A program made the position numbers and the translations under genes. From a virus: 64,000 nucleotides of DNA. Location: the IMG/VR virus record IMGVR_UViG_3300031658_000004, positions 1 to 64,000 of that record. One strand, given 5' to 3'. Of the stretch, positions 11,265-21,161 are shown in pieces. The notes below the pieces were generated by a model, which saw nothing but the letters and a program-made list of their open reading frames with translations, was not told the DNA's origin and did no database searches. Positions within the stretch are counted from its first letter, which is position 1; every line of letters begins with the position of its first letter.

Positions 11265-11327
11265 ATGAAAATAGAATTAATTATGACTGAGGAGGATCTT
11301 ATTAAAGATTTAATTTATGGCTTGTAG
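11265..11327 (+). CDS. Possible 20-residue coupling peptide between two giant genes
   Basis: A short frame starts one base after the polymerase stop and reads MKIELIMTEEDLIKDLIYGL, then stops inside the next gene, overlapping its ATG at 11317. It is too short to assign by composition. The tight placement could couple translation of the two giant genes, or it could be chance. No known family is recognised. Confidence 0.25.
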   Translation: MKIELIMTEEDLIKDLIYGL

Positions 11328-14300
11328 AATAATTAGAGATGCTCAAGGGCAGGTGGAAACAGTATTTAATGAGAATGGTTTAGATTCTAAACTCTTTCAT
11401 GATATTAAGATGGATTTAGGGCATGACCCTGAGTCTGCGCTAGTTGCCTATTTATCAGTGGATGAGTATTTAAAATCTAATAATATACCTGAGCAAAGTA
11501 TTAACATGTCTTCTCCTTCAGTGAGAAGAATTATAGCCCCATTTAAAAGAAACCCAGATAGTTTAGAAGCGGAGACCTCGAAGCTTAAATCAGATATGTT
11601 AAAATCTAGAGTAGGGGATTCTTTGAATTACTTATTTGAGAAATTAGGAGTTGATGTAAAGGTACTAGAATCTGTTACAGATGTTAATGGGGAGGTTATA
11701 GATCAGATAGCTGCAGCGGATATAGCTAATAGAATGATTGAACTTACTAGGTCCGGTAAAGACTTATCTATCTTAACAGAAGAAGCTTCTCACTTTATAG
11801 TAGAGGTTTTAAAAGCGCAAGGACATCCTTTATATGATACTATGCGTAGAGAGGTTATAGGTACTGAGATATACAAAGAGTTGATGAATCCTAGTAGCGC
11901 TCATTTTGAATTATATAATGGTAATGAGGATTTAATTGCTAGGGAAGCAATGGGGAAACTTATTCACCAAGAACTGGTAAAAGGAGAGACTAAAGAAAAT
12001 AAAACTTTTAAAGCAAGATTAAACCGTTGGTTTACTAAAGTACTTGAACATTTAAATAGAATGTTTGGTAGAGCACATGCAGATCCTTTTGTACAGACTG
12101 CACATGATGTCTTAAATAAAAATTTAGATTCTTATTTTAACGATATGTCTAAGACAGTTGGCTTAGAAAATAACAAATTCTATAATGAAGGTACTAGACA
12201 GCAAAATATTATAGGTCAATTAAGTGAACAAGCAGATTTATATCAAATAGATAAATTAAGAATAGAAGATTTAAGTAGTAAGGAATTACGTCGTTATTTT
12301 ACTAAGCTCTCAGAGGATGGGACTATAGAAAGATATGTAGGGAAAAAAGGTACTATATATGAAGGTAAGATACTAAAACAAAGAGGATCCGATTCAACCT
12401 CATTAAAATATGGTAATAAAGGTTCTAAGTATAGAAGTGCTGCAGAGACTAAGATAATTAACGATATGCAAAATATTCGTATGAGTACTGGTACTAAAGG
12501 ACATCTTGTAATGGAAGAGTTAATTAAGAAACTTACCGGACAAGGGAATGTATCTTATGCAGATATCTTAACTCAATCGGGCCCTTTATTTACTAAGAAT
12601 CAATTTGATATATTAGTAGCTGGAGCTAAATTTTTAGTAAAAGAAGTAAAAGCTCAGCAATTAGAAATAAATAAACAGACTGGTACTACTGGTAAGTTTA
12701 AATTAATAACAGAGCAGTTTGTATCTGATGAGAAAAATAATATAGGAGGTACAATCGATATACTTGTAGTGTTTAGTGATGGATCTGCCTCTATATATGA
12801 CTGGAAATTTAAGTCTCCTAGAATAGGGTCAAATGCAGAGATGACTAAAGGAGGTATAACTATCACTGGAGATATGTATGCTAGTTCTTTAGAAGGGTAT
12901 GATAACCAAATAAATGCATATAAAAATGCATTATTATCTAAATACGGGGTAACAAAAATAAGACATTCTAGAATAGTACCTATCTCTGTTATGTTTAAGA
13001 GAGATGAGAATAATATTATGACTGATACTATTACTTATCTTGCTATGTGGACAGGCCAAGATACAGACAATAGATTTTTAGAGCACATACCTGTAGCTAA
13101 TGAAATGACTGAGGATGAAAGTATAAATAGACTTATACGATCAGAGATGAGTAGATATAATGACTTAGCACGAAAGGTTAAACATGCTCCTTATGCAGAG
13201 AGAAGTACATTAGAAAAGAAAATGTCAGATTCTAGGCTGATTATTAAGAGATTACAAATTGACCAAGAAGTTGGGGCTGGAATTGTAGAGTCTTTTAAAA
13301 TATTAAAGAAAGTACATTCAGGGTTAGGCGTTGAAGAAGAATTCACTGTAGATGAAAATGGAGAAGCGGTTTTAAATCCTATGTATCTTACTGATGAAGA
13401 ATTAAAAGAGTCTTATGAAGAGTTAATTCATTTCTTAGCTTTTTCCTCTTTACCAGAGATAAGAGCTACTTTACAACAGTCTAAATCTAAACAAGATAAA
13501 GCATTACTAGCTGAGATGATGAAAGCATCTTTTGAAATTAGTACAACTATTGAGCAGATGAAAGTTCATATGGTTAATCGAGTAGACAAGAAAGCTAGGG
13601 GTAAAAATATAAGTAATATTAAGTATAATAGAAAAGGTACTCTAGAAGCATGGATACCATCTTCTGCACATAAATCTCCTTATAGTAGGTATATTTATGA
13701 TACTATGCATAATATGAAAACTATTATGATCCGAAAAGAAAAAGAATTGGCTCAGGAGATTTATGAATATGAACAAGAATTGTTTGCATGGGGAGAGTCT
13801 AATGGATATGATAATATAAAAGTATTTGATTTATTAATTAACCCAGACACACATAATCTACATCCTAAGTATACAGAGAGTTTATATGATCTTAAAAATA
13901 GAGCTAAAAAAGATGGTAATATAGGGTGGATGAAAACGTATTACTCTGCAGATATGGAGTATTACAATAAAGAGTATAAGAATTGGGAAAATAAATCCTT
14001 TAAAGCTATAGACTCTTTAAATTTATCTAAGGAAGCTAAAGACGCTAAGAAACAACAATGGCAACAAGAGTATGATGTACTCTCTTATGATTCTGCATGG
14101 TTAGGAAATGGAGGTCAATACTTTACAAAGTTAAATACAGAAACTGCGTCGGAATTCTTAACTCCGGCTTATAAACAAATACAAGCTAATCCTGCTTTAA
14201 AGAATTTTTATGAATATCATATTAAGAAGGTAGGGGAATTTGAAAAAATGTTTGGTATGAAGTTAGGGCCAACATTCATTGCTAATGTACAACAAAGTTT

Positions 14301-16230
14301 GGTAGATAGTATATTAGAATCTGATAGTAAAATACAAGCACTAAAAGAATCTGCAATTGATTCTTTAAATGTAAGGGAAAGTAGTATGTCTTTAGGTTCT
14401 GTAGATTTAGAAGGTAATTTTATAAGAGAAATCCCTAGATTATATACTAGAGAACTTACAAACTCTGATAATGAAGTTGATAGATCACTGAGATCTAAAG
14501 AATTAGGTAGATCTTTATATTTATTAGGGAAATCTGCTATGGAGTATGAATACTTAAATAGTGTAAAGGATGATTTACTGCTTTTAGAATTAGTATTAAA
14601 AGAAGGTATGATAGGTGAGGTACAAGAAGATCTTAGAGGTAATCCTGTACAAGAAACTGTAGACCAAGCACGAAAAATATTTGGGAATGCTCAACAAAGT
14701 TCTTCAGAGTTATTTACAGATATGATAAATGAAACGTTATACGGTAAGAAGATGAAAACTACAGATGCTGTATCTGAATCAGGAGTTAGTTTTATTAAAG
14801 TAGGGTTAGCAGGTAAATCCTTTTCTTCTATTGCTGCTTTAGGTTTAAAAGTACCAGTTGCTTTAGGTGCTTTAGGAGCAGGTATAATAGGGCTTCATAT
14901 ACAAAGTGCTAAAGGAATACATTATAATGCTCAACAATTGAAAGAAGCTGAGAAGGCCCTTATCTCTAGAGATCCTAAAGTAAGAGCAATATTAGAACAT
15001 TTTGAAGTTGTCCTTATTGATATGTCTAAAAGAAGAGGAGATGAATTAGCTTCAAATTGGAAGTCTAAATATTTAACACAAGATAGATGGTTTGAGTTTT
15101 TAGCTCAAGCTGATAAGATGATCGATGCTACTTTAGCAGTAGCTATGGCGAAGAATCATGGGATAGATGAAAATGGTAACTTAAAACGTTTAGATCAATT
15201 ACCAGAAGGTACTGTATCATTATATGATTCTATTGAGGTAACTGAAAATCCTAAATGGAAGAAAGGAGCTCCTATTGATAAGTATAAGGTTAAAATCCCA
15301 TCTGAAACTGAAGATAGTTATGGATCTTTTAGAGCTAGGGTACATAGAATGAGTAGTAAAGTTAAAGGTACATCAGCACCTGAAGATTTAACTACCGCTA
15401 AACAACATCTTATTAATAGATTCTTTATGCATTATAGATCATGGTTACCAGGTATTGCTTTAGAGAGATTTGGTAAGACTAAATATGACCATGTATTAGA
15501 GACATTTGATCAAGGTACTTGGAGAGGCTTCTTTGGTAACTTCGGTCCAGAGACTGGATTTGATGATATGGGGCAATTGCTAGATGTAGAAGTAGGAGCA
15601 CATGAATACCTTATGGAAATAGGTACAGATTTAATTAAGATAGGACTTGATGCTAGTATATTTACATTTGCGAAAAAAGGTACAGCACAAATAAAAGAAA
15701 AGAAAGCAAGACATGCCTTTGAGAAACATGTCTTGGATAACGTTGGTAATGAAGAGTATAACTATAAGACTCCCGAAGCTAAGGAGCTTGCATTTCAAGA
15801 GTTCTTGAAAATGAAACAAGGAAACCTCAAAGCCATGATTGCTGAAATAAGAGCCGTTGTTTTACTCTTCTTAATGATGAGTTTCGCAGGTGGGGATTAT
15901 GATGATGATGGTAAAACAGATATTAGACAAACTTGGACGGGTAGAAAACTACATAATGTTTTAGGTAGAATTTATCGTGAGACAGCAATATTCTTAGATC
16001 CAACAGAAATGACGGGCCCAAGAGCATCCGGATTACCTATACTCTCATTAGGTAAAGATTTATCTGGGTTAGCAGCTAATAGTTTAGATGAAATAAGAGA
16101 TGCACTTTTTGGAGAAAATGATAAGAATGATTCAAAGCCTGTAGGATATCAATTAATAAAATTTGCACCAGGTATAAATGGATTAGCAAAAGCAGCGGAG
16201 ATATACCCTCAATACAAATATGCTAGGTAA
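11317..16230 (+). CDS. Giant virion protein with PD-(D/E)XK (RecB/Cas4-like) nuclease domain and membrane segments
   Basis: This is a 1637-residue protein. Residues about 465-540 match the QxxxY subgroup of PD-(D/E)XK nucleases: an Asp in GTIDILV (D481), a D-W-K core (D495, K497), then Q531-I-N-A-Y535. Near the N-terminus there is an E155-E-A-S-H159-F-I-V-E163 stretch that could be a degenerate zincin-like helix; this is weak. Gly/Ala-rich hydrophobic segments occur at about nt 14821-14900 and near the C-terminus (VVLLFLMMSF), the latter followed by an acidic Asp cluster. The position next to the virion RNA polymerase suggests a co-ejected protein. Processing host or phage DNA on entry and inserting into the cell envelope are inferences. 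The nuclease call is moderately strong; the whole-protein function is unknown. Confidence 0.75.
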   Translation: MACRIIRDAQGQVETVFNENGLDSKLFHDIKMDLGHDPESALVAYLSVDEYLKSNNIPEQSINMSSPSVRRIIAPFKRNPDSLEAETSKLKSDMLKSRVGDSLNYLFEKLGVDVKVLESVTDVNGEVIDQIAAADIANRMIELTRSGKDLSILTEEASHFIVEVLKAQGHPLYDTMRREVIGTEIYKELMNPSSAHFELYNGNEDLIAREAMGKLIHQELVKGETKENKTFKARLNRWFTKVLEHLNRMFGRAHADPFVQTAHDVLNKNLDSYFNDMSKTVGLENNKFYNEGTRQQNIIGQLSEQADLYQIDKLRIEDLSSKELRRYFTKLSEDGTIERYVGKKGTIYEGKILKQRGSDSTSLKYGNKGSKYRSAAETKIINDMQNIRMSTGTKGHLVMEELIKKLTGQGNVSYADILTQSGPLFTKNQFDILVAGAKFLVKEVKAQQLEINKQTGTTGKFKLITEQFVSDEKNNIGGTIDILVVFSDGSASIYDWKFKSPRIGSNAEMTKGGITITGDMYASSLEGYDNQINAYKNALLSKYGVTKIRHSRIVPISVMFKRDENNIMTDTITYLAMWTGQDTDNRFLEHIPVANEMTEDESINRLIRSEMSRYNDLARKVKHAPYAERSTLEKKMSDSRLIIKRLQIDQEVGAGIVESFKILKKVHSGLGVEEEFTVDENGEAVLNPMYLTDEELKESYEELIHFLAFSSLPEIRATLQQSKSKQDKALLAEMMKASFEISTTIEQMKVHMVNRVDKKARGKNISNIKYNRKGTLEAWIPSSAHKSPYSRYIYDTMHNMKTIMIRKEKELAQEIYEYEQELFAWGESNGYDNIKVFDLLINPDTHNLHPKYTESLYDLKNRAKKDGNIGWMKTYYSADMEYYNKEYKNWENKSFKAIDSLNLSKEAKDAKKQQWQQEYDVLSYDSAWLGNGGQYFTKLNTETASEFLTPAYKQIQANPALKNFYEYHIKKVGEFEKMFGMKLGPTFIANVQQSLVDSILESDSKIQALKESAIDSLNVRESSMSLGSVDLEGNFIREIPRLYTRELTNSDNEVDRSLRSKELGRSLYLLGKSAMEYEYLNSVKDDLLLLELVLKEGMIGEVQEDLRGNPVQETVDQARKIFGNAQQSSSELFTDMINETLYGKKMKTTDAVSESGVSFIKVGLAGKSFSSIAALGLKVPVALGALGAGIIGLHIQSAKGIHYNAQQLKEAEKALISRDPKVRAILEHFEVVLIDMSKRRGDELASNWKSKYLTQDRWFEFLAQADKMIDATLAVAMAKNHGIDENGNLKRLDQLPEGTVSLYDSIEVTENPKWKKGAPIDKYKVKIPSETEDSYGSFRARVHRMSSKVKGTSAPEDLTTAKQHLINRFFMHYRSWLPGIALERFGKTKYDHVLETFDQGTWRGFFGNFGPETGFDDMGQLLDVEVGAHEYLMEIGTDLIKIGLDASIFTFAKKGTAQIKEKKARHAFEKHVLDNVGNEEYNYKTPEAKELAFQEFLKMKQGNLKAMIAEIRAVVLLFLMMSFAGGDYDDDGKTDIRQTWTGRKLHNVLGRIYRETAIFLDPTEMTGPRASGLPILSLGKDLSGLAANSLDEIRDALFGENDKNDSKPVGYQLIKFAPGINGLAKAAEIYPQYKYAR

Positions 16231-16281
16231 TATTTGGATAATTAATAATAAAAAAAGGAAACATTAAATAAATAAAAAACA

Positions 16282-18690
16282 ATGAACATAACACTAAGCG
16301 TATCACTACGCAATGGAAGCACACAAAACATACAAAGTCAATATATAGTATATATGGGACCATCTAGAAATGGAGTATATACTTTAGCTTACATGGCAGA
16401 TGAGAGATTAGCTCAAATAGAGATAACAGATCTTCCATCTTCTTTAGAAAATAAAGTCTCATATTTAGCTGAGATATCTAATAATATTTTTAGTCTTATA
16501 AATTCTAATTATATATCTTCTACAGTAGATAATGGTAGTAATCAGAGGATTAAATATCAAATTCCTAATGGAAGACTTGTAGATCTAGGTACAGTAGAGA
16601 TGACTTTAAATTCTTTACATACAGAGATGAGTAAAAGTACAATTAAATCTCAGTTAGAAGCACTTATAGCAGCTAATACAAATATAACTACTGGATTAGA
16701 TAATGTTGATAATACAAGTGATATTAATAAACCAATATCATCAGCCGTACAAACAGCCTTAGATGGTAAAACTACTGAAACTTATGTAGATACACAAATA
16801 ACAAATGTAATTGCATCTGCACCTGGAGCTTTAGACACATTAAATGAATTAGCTGCTGCCCTTGGTGATGATGCTGACCTTGCAGGAACAATGACTACAT
16901 CTCTTGCAGGTAAGGTAGATGATTCACAGGTGTTGACTAACGTACCTTCTGGAGCATTGTTTACTGATACTAACACTACATACTCTGTAGGAGATGGTGG
17001 TCTGTCACAGATTAACTTTACCTCAGCAGACAATACAAAGCTAGACGGTATAGAGACAGGTGCTACAGCAGACCAAACCGCTTCACAAATTACTGCTTTA
17101 GGTATTGCAGCTACTAGTGTAACCGGGAGTCAAGCTTCTGCTATAACAGCCAACACATCCAAGGTAACTAATGCTACCCACACTGGAGATGTAACAGGTG
17201 ATACAGTTCTTACTATTGCTACTGATGCAGTAGACATAGCAATGTTATCTGCAACAGGTACAGCATCAGCTACAACTTTCCTTCGTGGAGATAATACTTG
17301 GGTTAATCCTGGTGGTGGTGTTGATGGTGGTCTTCAGACTGATGATGGTTTGGTTTTAGGTGGTACACTAAAGTCTATCACAGATGGGTCTTCTAATGCT
17401 ACAGGTTTAAAACTTGGAACAGGAACATCTATTGAAGTAACAAAAAGAATATCACAAACAGGGTTAGGTAATTCTACTCTATTTGGGGAAGATGCTGGAT
17501 TAAATGATAATGGTGCAACAAAATATAATTCGGCTTACGGATATAATTCACTAAGAGGAACTACTTCTGGAAATAATAACACCGCTACAGGTATGGATTC
17601 CCTTAGATATAATACAACCGGTTCTGACAGCTCGGCTTTTGGTAGGGGTGCTTTGAGAAATAGTATAACCGCTACTGCTAACTCTGCTTTTGGAAAGTAC
17701 GCGATGATGAATACTGTTTCGAATTATAATACTGCTTTTGGGTCTACGAGTTTATACGCTAACACTACAGGAACTAATAACGTTTCACAAGGGGAGTCGT
17801 CAATGCGAAATAGTACTACAGGTTCTGATAATGTTGCCATAGGAAAGAATGCTATTTATAATGGAACAACTGGTTCTTCTAATGTCGCGTTAGGTTCCTC
17901 AGCTTTATATAATAATCAAGGAGGAGCTTCTAATGTTGCCATAGGAGTTAGTGCTAATAGCCAAAGAGCAAATAATGTTAGTAATATAGCTATAGGACCT
18001 TGGTCTTTACAAGGGAGTAATAATTTGAATTGGGCAGTAGGTATAGGTGGTAATGCATTACGAGGTAGTAATGTTGGTCATTACAGTGTTGGAATAGGGG
18101 ATAGTGCAGGAAGGAATTCTTCAGGAAATGGTTGTGTATTTTTAGGTTACCAAGCAGGATACGGAAGCACGGTAGCTAATTCACTTTTTATTGCCAACAC
18201 AAACACATCAACGCCATTAATACATGGGAACTTTGGAACAAGTGAATTAACTATAAATGGAGAACTTACTGTAGATAGTAGAAAAATGAAATTATCCGGT
18301 GCCACTGTTGGTGCTAGTGATGGTGATGTAGTTTACTTTGGTGGTACTACAGGTATGACTATTGGTACTTTATATCACTATAAATCAGATGGAACTTGGG
18401 AACCAACAAATGCAAACGCAGTCGCAACTTGTGATGGGTTATTAGGAGTAGCATTAGGAGCTGCTTCAGATACAAATGGAATGTTATTAAGAGGTATGGT
18501 AACACTTAGTCATGACCCAGGTGCTATTGGGGATGTATTATTTTTATCCGCTGCAACCAATGGACTAACTACTGCAACTGCTCCTACTGGGAGTGCTGAT
18601 ATAGTCCGTGTTATAGGGTATCAAGTTAATCACGCATCTCAAGGAGAAATATGGTTTAATCCAGATAGTACTTACGTAGAACTAGCATAA
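16282..18690 (+). CDS. Tail/host-range fibre with YadA-like head repeats
   Basis: This 802-residue fibre protein has an N-terminal part of about 130 residues. A Thr/Asp/Ala-rich linker follows (TLNELAAALGDD, KLDGIETGATADQ), a type common in phage fibres. Residues about 393-640 hold roughly a dozen copies of a 20-25 residue unit centred on A(F/I)Gxx(A/S)L followed by TTG, as in YadA/Hia-type trimeric adhesin heads. The C-terminal 140 residues (IGDVLFLSAATNGL, QVNHASQGEIWF) form a separate globular tip. It opens the fibre cluster after the giant virion genes. An A-rich leader containing AAAAAAAGGAAAC precedes the ATG. Trimeric assembly and receptor contact are inferred from the repeats. Confidence 0.8.
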   Translation: MNITLSVSLRNGSTQNIQSQYIVYMGPSRNGVYTLAYMADERLAQIEITDLPSSLENKVSYLAEISNNIFSLINSNYISSTVDNGSNQRIKYQIPNGRLVDLGTVEMTLNSLHTEMSKSTIKSQLEALIAANTNITTGLDNVDNTSDINKPISSAVQTALDGKTTETYVDTQITNVIASAPGALDTLNELAAALGDDADLAGTMTTSLAGKVDDSQVLTNVPSGALFTDTNTTYSVGDGGLSQINFTSADNTKLDGIETGATADQTASQITALGIAATSVTGSQASAITANTSKVTNATHTGDVTGDTVLTIATDAVDIAMLSATGTASATTFLRGDNTWVNPGGGVDGGLQTDDGLVLGGTLKSITDGSSNATGLKLGTGTSIEVTKRISQTGLGNSTLFGEDAGLNDNGATKYNSAYGYNSLRGTTSGNNNTATGMDSLRYNTTGSDSSAFGRGALRNSITATANSAFGKYAMMNTVSNYNTAFGSTSLYANTTGTNNVSQGESSMRNSTTGSDNVAIGKNAIYNGTTGSSNVALGSSALYNNQGGASNVAIGVSANSQRANNVSNIAIGPWSLQGSNNLNWAVGIGGNALRGSNVGHYSVGIGDSAGRNSSGNGCVFLGYQAGYGSTVANSLFIANTNTSTPLIHGNFGTSELTINGELTVDSRKMKLSGATVGASDGDVVYFGGTTGMTIGTLYHYKSDGTWEPTNANAVATCDGLLGVALGAASDTNGMLLRGMVTLSHDPGAIGDVLFLSAATNGLTTATAPTGSADIVRVIGYQVNHASQGEIWFNPDSTYVELA
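17461..18205 (+). repeat. YadA-like coding repeats inside the fibre gene
   Basis: About a dozen imperfect in-frame units of 60-75 bp encode A(F/I)GxxxL...TTG-type segments, for example SNVALGSSALYNN and DNVAIGKNAIYNG. The copies are diverged at DNA level but keep the Gly and hydrophobic spacing, as expected for stacked beta-roll repeats. Confidence 0.7.
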
Positions 18691-18697
18691 TATAAAT

Positions 18698-19591
18698 ATG
18701 GCCTACGAGAAAATAAATAGTGTAACAAATGCCAATATGGCTAAAGTATCTAGTGTAGCGAAAGCATCATTAGGTAAATTAGTTAGCGTAGCGGCTCCTA
18801 TAGGTGACACCGCGCCTGTTACAGATGGACTTATAGGGTATTGGAGAGGAGGCGAAGGCGTGACTACTGATACGAGTGGGGGTACTACCACGGTTAGCCA
18901 ATGGGATAACATAGCAAGTGCTAAGGGTGGGGTAGCTGATCAAACTTGGCATATGACACAAAGTACAAAAGCAGATCAACCCACATACAATTCTGGTGCT
19001 GGATTACTTAATTGGGCTGGGGGCTCAGATATACAAAACTTAGTATTTGATCAAACTAAAGTGAATTATAATGTAAATTACACTGTTATAATTTTAACAG
19101 ATATATCTGCTATTGGGTTTGGAGTACATTTAGGGGGTAGTAGTGTACAAGGTTACCTGCGTACATCATCTTCTTTAAACGCTCCTTATTATAGACATGG
19201 TGGTATTGTTCTTTGGAGACCACCATACTCTACAGCAGATTCAGATTTGGTTAACAACGCTAATTTTGATTTAATAGGTTGGTCCTGGGCAGCCAACCCT
19301 TCTAACGCATCAGGATTAGGGTTTATAACAGGTCAACACTTGTTCCGCGAAAACCAAGATGCGGACCCTAGTAATGCTTCTTATTTTTCATCTCCATCAA
19401 ATAAACCTCTGTACATGTTGGGGGGATATGGAGGGCAAAGTGGAAGCGTTATTGCACAAGATATAAAAGAGGTTATGATTTTTAACAAGCAACTAAACCA
19501 AACCGAAACTACGGCTATATATAATTACTGTAATGAACTAGTAACTTTAGACGGGCCTCCTGCTAACTTGAATTACTATGGAACACCATAA
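18698..19591 (+). CDS. LamG/concanavalin-like lectin-type fibre protein, copy 1
   Basis: This is a 297-residue protein. Residues 1-33 form a short repetitive segment (KINSVTNANMAKVSSVAKAS...) that reappears in the protein at 19849. The rest looks like a LamG/concanavalin-type jelly roll: GLIGYWRGGEG near the start, an internal W-N-rich strand region, and a closing KEVMIFNKQLNQTETTAIYN segment typical of this fold. It starts 7 bp after the fibre gene, so the two are probably co-transcribed. I infer that the N-terminal segment anchors it to a shared virion component and that the jelly roll binds host glycans. No catalytic residues were identified. Confidence 0.65.
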   Translation: MAYEKINSVTNANMAKVSSVAKASLGKLVSVAAPIGDTAPVTDGLIGYWRGGEGVTTDTSGGTTTVSQWDNIASAKGGVADQTWHMTQSTKADQPTYNSGAGLLNWAGGSDIQNLVFDQTKVNYNVNYTVIILTDISAIGFGVHLGGSSVQGYLRTSSSLNAPYYRHGGIVLWRPPYSTADSDLVNNANFDLIGWSWAANPSNASGLGFITGQHLFRENQDADPSNASYFSSPSNKPLYMLGGYGGQSGSVIAQDIKEVMIFNKQLNQTETTAIYNYCNELVTLDGPPANLNYYGTP

Positions 19592-19605
19592 AAAAAAATA
19601 AACTT

Positions 19606-19845
19606 ATGTGGATATACAATACAGATAGAACAAAATTAGAAGCGGCAAATGCATCTATAGATAGTGGATTAGGATACCCAACTAGTACGACTACAACATG
19701 GGCCCAAGTTATAGAAAGTAATAGTGATACTTATATATTAAAAGTATCAGAATTTGTAAAACAATATTTAACATCTGAGCAATTGGGTTTGATAGTAAAC
19801 GATCTCCCTAGTGAATTTGTAATAGAAGAAGCTGACTTAATATAA
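19606..19845 (+). CDS. Small acidic protein of the fibre cassette, copy 1
   Basis: This 79-residue unknown protein is acidic at the C-terminus (LPSEFVIEEADLI). It sits directly after the first lectin-like gene and 3 bp before the second. A small acidic protein after each lectin-like gene fits a fibre chaperone or capping partner, but that is positional inference. An A-run (AAAAAAAATAAAC) precedes the ATG, the usual leader type here. Confidence 0.6.
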   Translation: MWIYNTDRTKLEAANASIDSGLGYPTSTTTTWAQVIESNSDTYILKVSEFVKQYLTSEQLGLIVNDLPSEFVIEEADLI

Positions 19846-19848
19846 ACT

Positions 19849-20676
19849 ATGGGATACTCAAAAATAAATAATATAACAACCGCTACTTGGTCTAAGATTA
19901 ATAATGTGGCTAAAGCGGCATTAGATAAAATAATTGATACAGCTGGCGTATTTGTTAGCTCTTGGGCGGGTAATAGTAAATCATTAGACTTTGATGGTAC
20001 TAATGATACTGCTATTAGTGCTAGTAATATAGACGTAGATGTTATGAACAGAAGGACTAAAAGTATATCTTTCTGGTTTCAATCATCAAACATTAGCGGT
20101 CACCAACATTTATTTTGTTTTGGAGCAAATGTAATGACTGTGTCTGTTATTGGCAATAATCTATACATTTATCACGCACTCACACATGCACTTAGTGATC
20201 TGAAACCTCACTGGTCTCATAGAACCAAGTGGTATAACACTGGGGCATGGGTCAACCTCACATTTACGATTAGCACTCCTGGTGGTAACGGAACGGCATC
20301 TGTGGGTAAAGTATACATCGATGCGGTTGAAGTTATATCAGCAACACACTCCCAGACTCAATCCGATTATCCTGCGGCTAAAGTAAGCGCTGGGGCACAA
20401 AATAACGGATATAATTTCTGGGCTAGTAAAATAGATGAAATTGGATGGTGGGATAATGTAGCGTTGAGTCCAGCTGAAGTGACCGCAATATATAACAGTG
20501 GAGCACCTCTGGATTTGTCTGTAGATTCTGGAAATTATAGCAGTAGTAGCTCCTTAGCACATTGGTGGAGAATGGGAGATGGAGACACGTACCCTATTAT
20601 TCAAGACAAAGTAGGTAGTCTTGATTTAACCATGACGAATATGGTTGCTGGAGATATAGTAACAGACGTACCTTAA
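19849..20676 (+). CDS. LamG-like lectin-type fibre protein, copy 2
   Basis: This 275-residue protein begins MGYSKINNITTATW...VAKAALDKI, the same anchor-like N-terminus as the protein at 18698. The body matches a LamG/concanavalin-like domain: SLDFDGTNDTAIS, then SISFWFQ, and a terminal KIDEIGWWDNVALSPAEVTA segment. The C-terminal part (SLAHWWRMGDGDTYPIIQD) resembles the ends of LamG repeats in other phage fibres. With its neighbours it forms a duplicated cassette of lectin-like gene plus small acidic gene. Surface glycan binding is inferred from the fold. Confidence 0.7.
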   Translation: MGYSKINNITTATWSKINNVAKAALDKIIDTAGVFVSSWAGNSKSLDFDGTNDTAISASNIDVDVMNRRTKSISFWFQSSNISGHQHLFCFGANVMTVSVIGNNLYIYHALTHALSDLKPHWSHRTKWYNTGAWVNLTFTISTPGGNGTASVGKVYIDAVEVISATHSQTQSDYPAAKVSAGAQNNGYNFWASKIDEIGWWDNVALSPAEVTAIYNSGAPLDLSVDSGNYSSSSSLAHWWRMGDGDTYPIIQDKVGSLDLTMTNMVAGDIVTDVP

Positions 20677-20687
20677 ATAATAAAAAA

Positions 20688-20939
20688 ATGGCCCACGAAA
20701 ATAGAAAATACGTAATATTAAATGCAGCAGACGTTATCTTGATTGATTTCTCACAAGTGCATGAAACATCTGAAAATACTCTTAGGTATTCGTTAGACAA
20801 TTCACAAACTTTTGTAAAGTTCGAAGGTGATACTCCAAGTTTTTTAAATGGTAAGACAGCATATACCCACAGTGAGATACTAGCTATTTTAGCTGGTACC
20901 GATTGGACTGAAGAATTTGATTTACCAGACGAGGATTAA
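20688..20939 (+). CDS. Small acidic protein of the fibre cassette, copy 2
   Basis: This 83-residue protein contains NSQTFVKFEGDTPSFL, YTHSEILAIL and an acidic end (EEFDLPDED). It starts 11 bp after the second lectin-like gene, parallel to the small gene at 19606, although the two are not obviously similar. The wording resembles short hypothetical proteins seen beside phage fibre genes. The role is unknown; a fibre accessory is likely from position. Confidence 0.6.
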   Translation: MAHENRKYVILNAADVILIDFSQVHETSENTLRYSLDNSQTFVKFEGDTPSFLNGKTAYTHSEILAILAGTDWTEEFDLPDED

Positions 20940-20969
20940 ATAATAATTTAAACATAAAAAATAATAGAA

Positions 20970-21161
20970 ATGACACAAGAAGAACAAATAGCACAAGACT
21001 ATTCAGCAATGTTAGATAGTGCTACCTTAATTGATTCAATGGAAGGCGTTACAGATGAAGATGGAGTAGTAGAACGCAACGTAGCACATTTGGAAATAAT
21101 GTTAGCTAAAGATTTTTGGACTACTGAGGATTTATCAGTATTTGATAAATATGTAGTATAG
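20970..21161 (+). CDS. Small acidic hypothetical protein, last gene of the fibre cluster
   Basis: This is a 63-residue acidic protein with no motif that I recognise. It has an ATG after an A-rich leader (ACATAAAAAATAATAGAA) and is the last rightward gene before the convergent terminator hairpin at 21191. The opposing early cluster begins on the other side of that hairpin. Confidence 0.55.
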   Translation: MTQEEQIAQDYSAMLDSATLIDSMEGVTDEDGVVERNVAHLEIMLAKDFWTTEDLSVFDKYVV

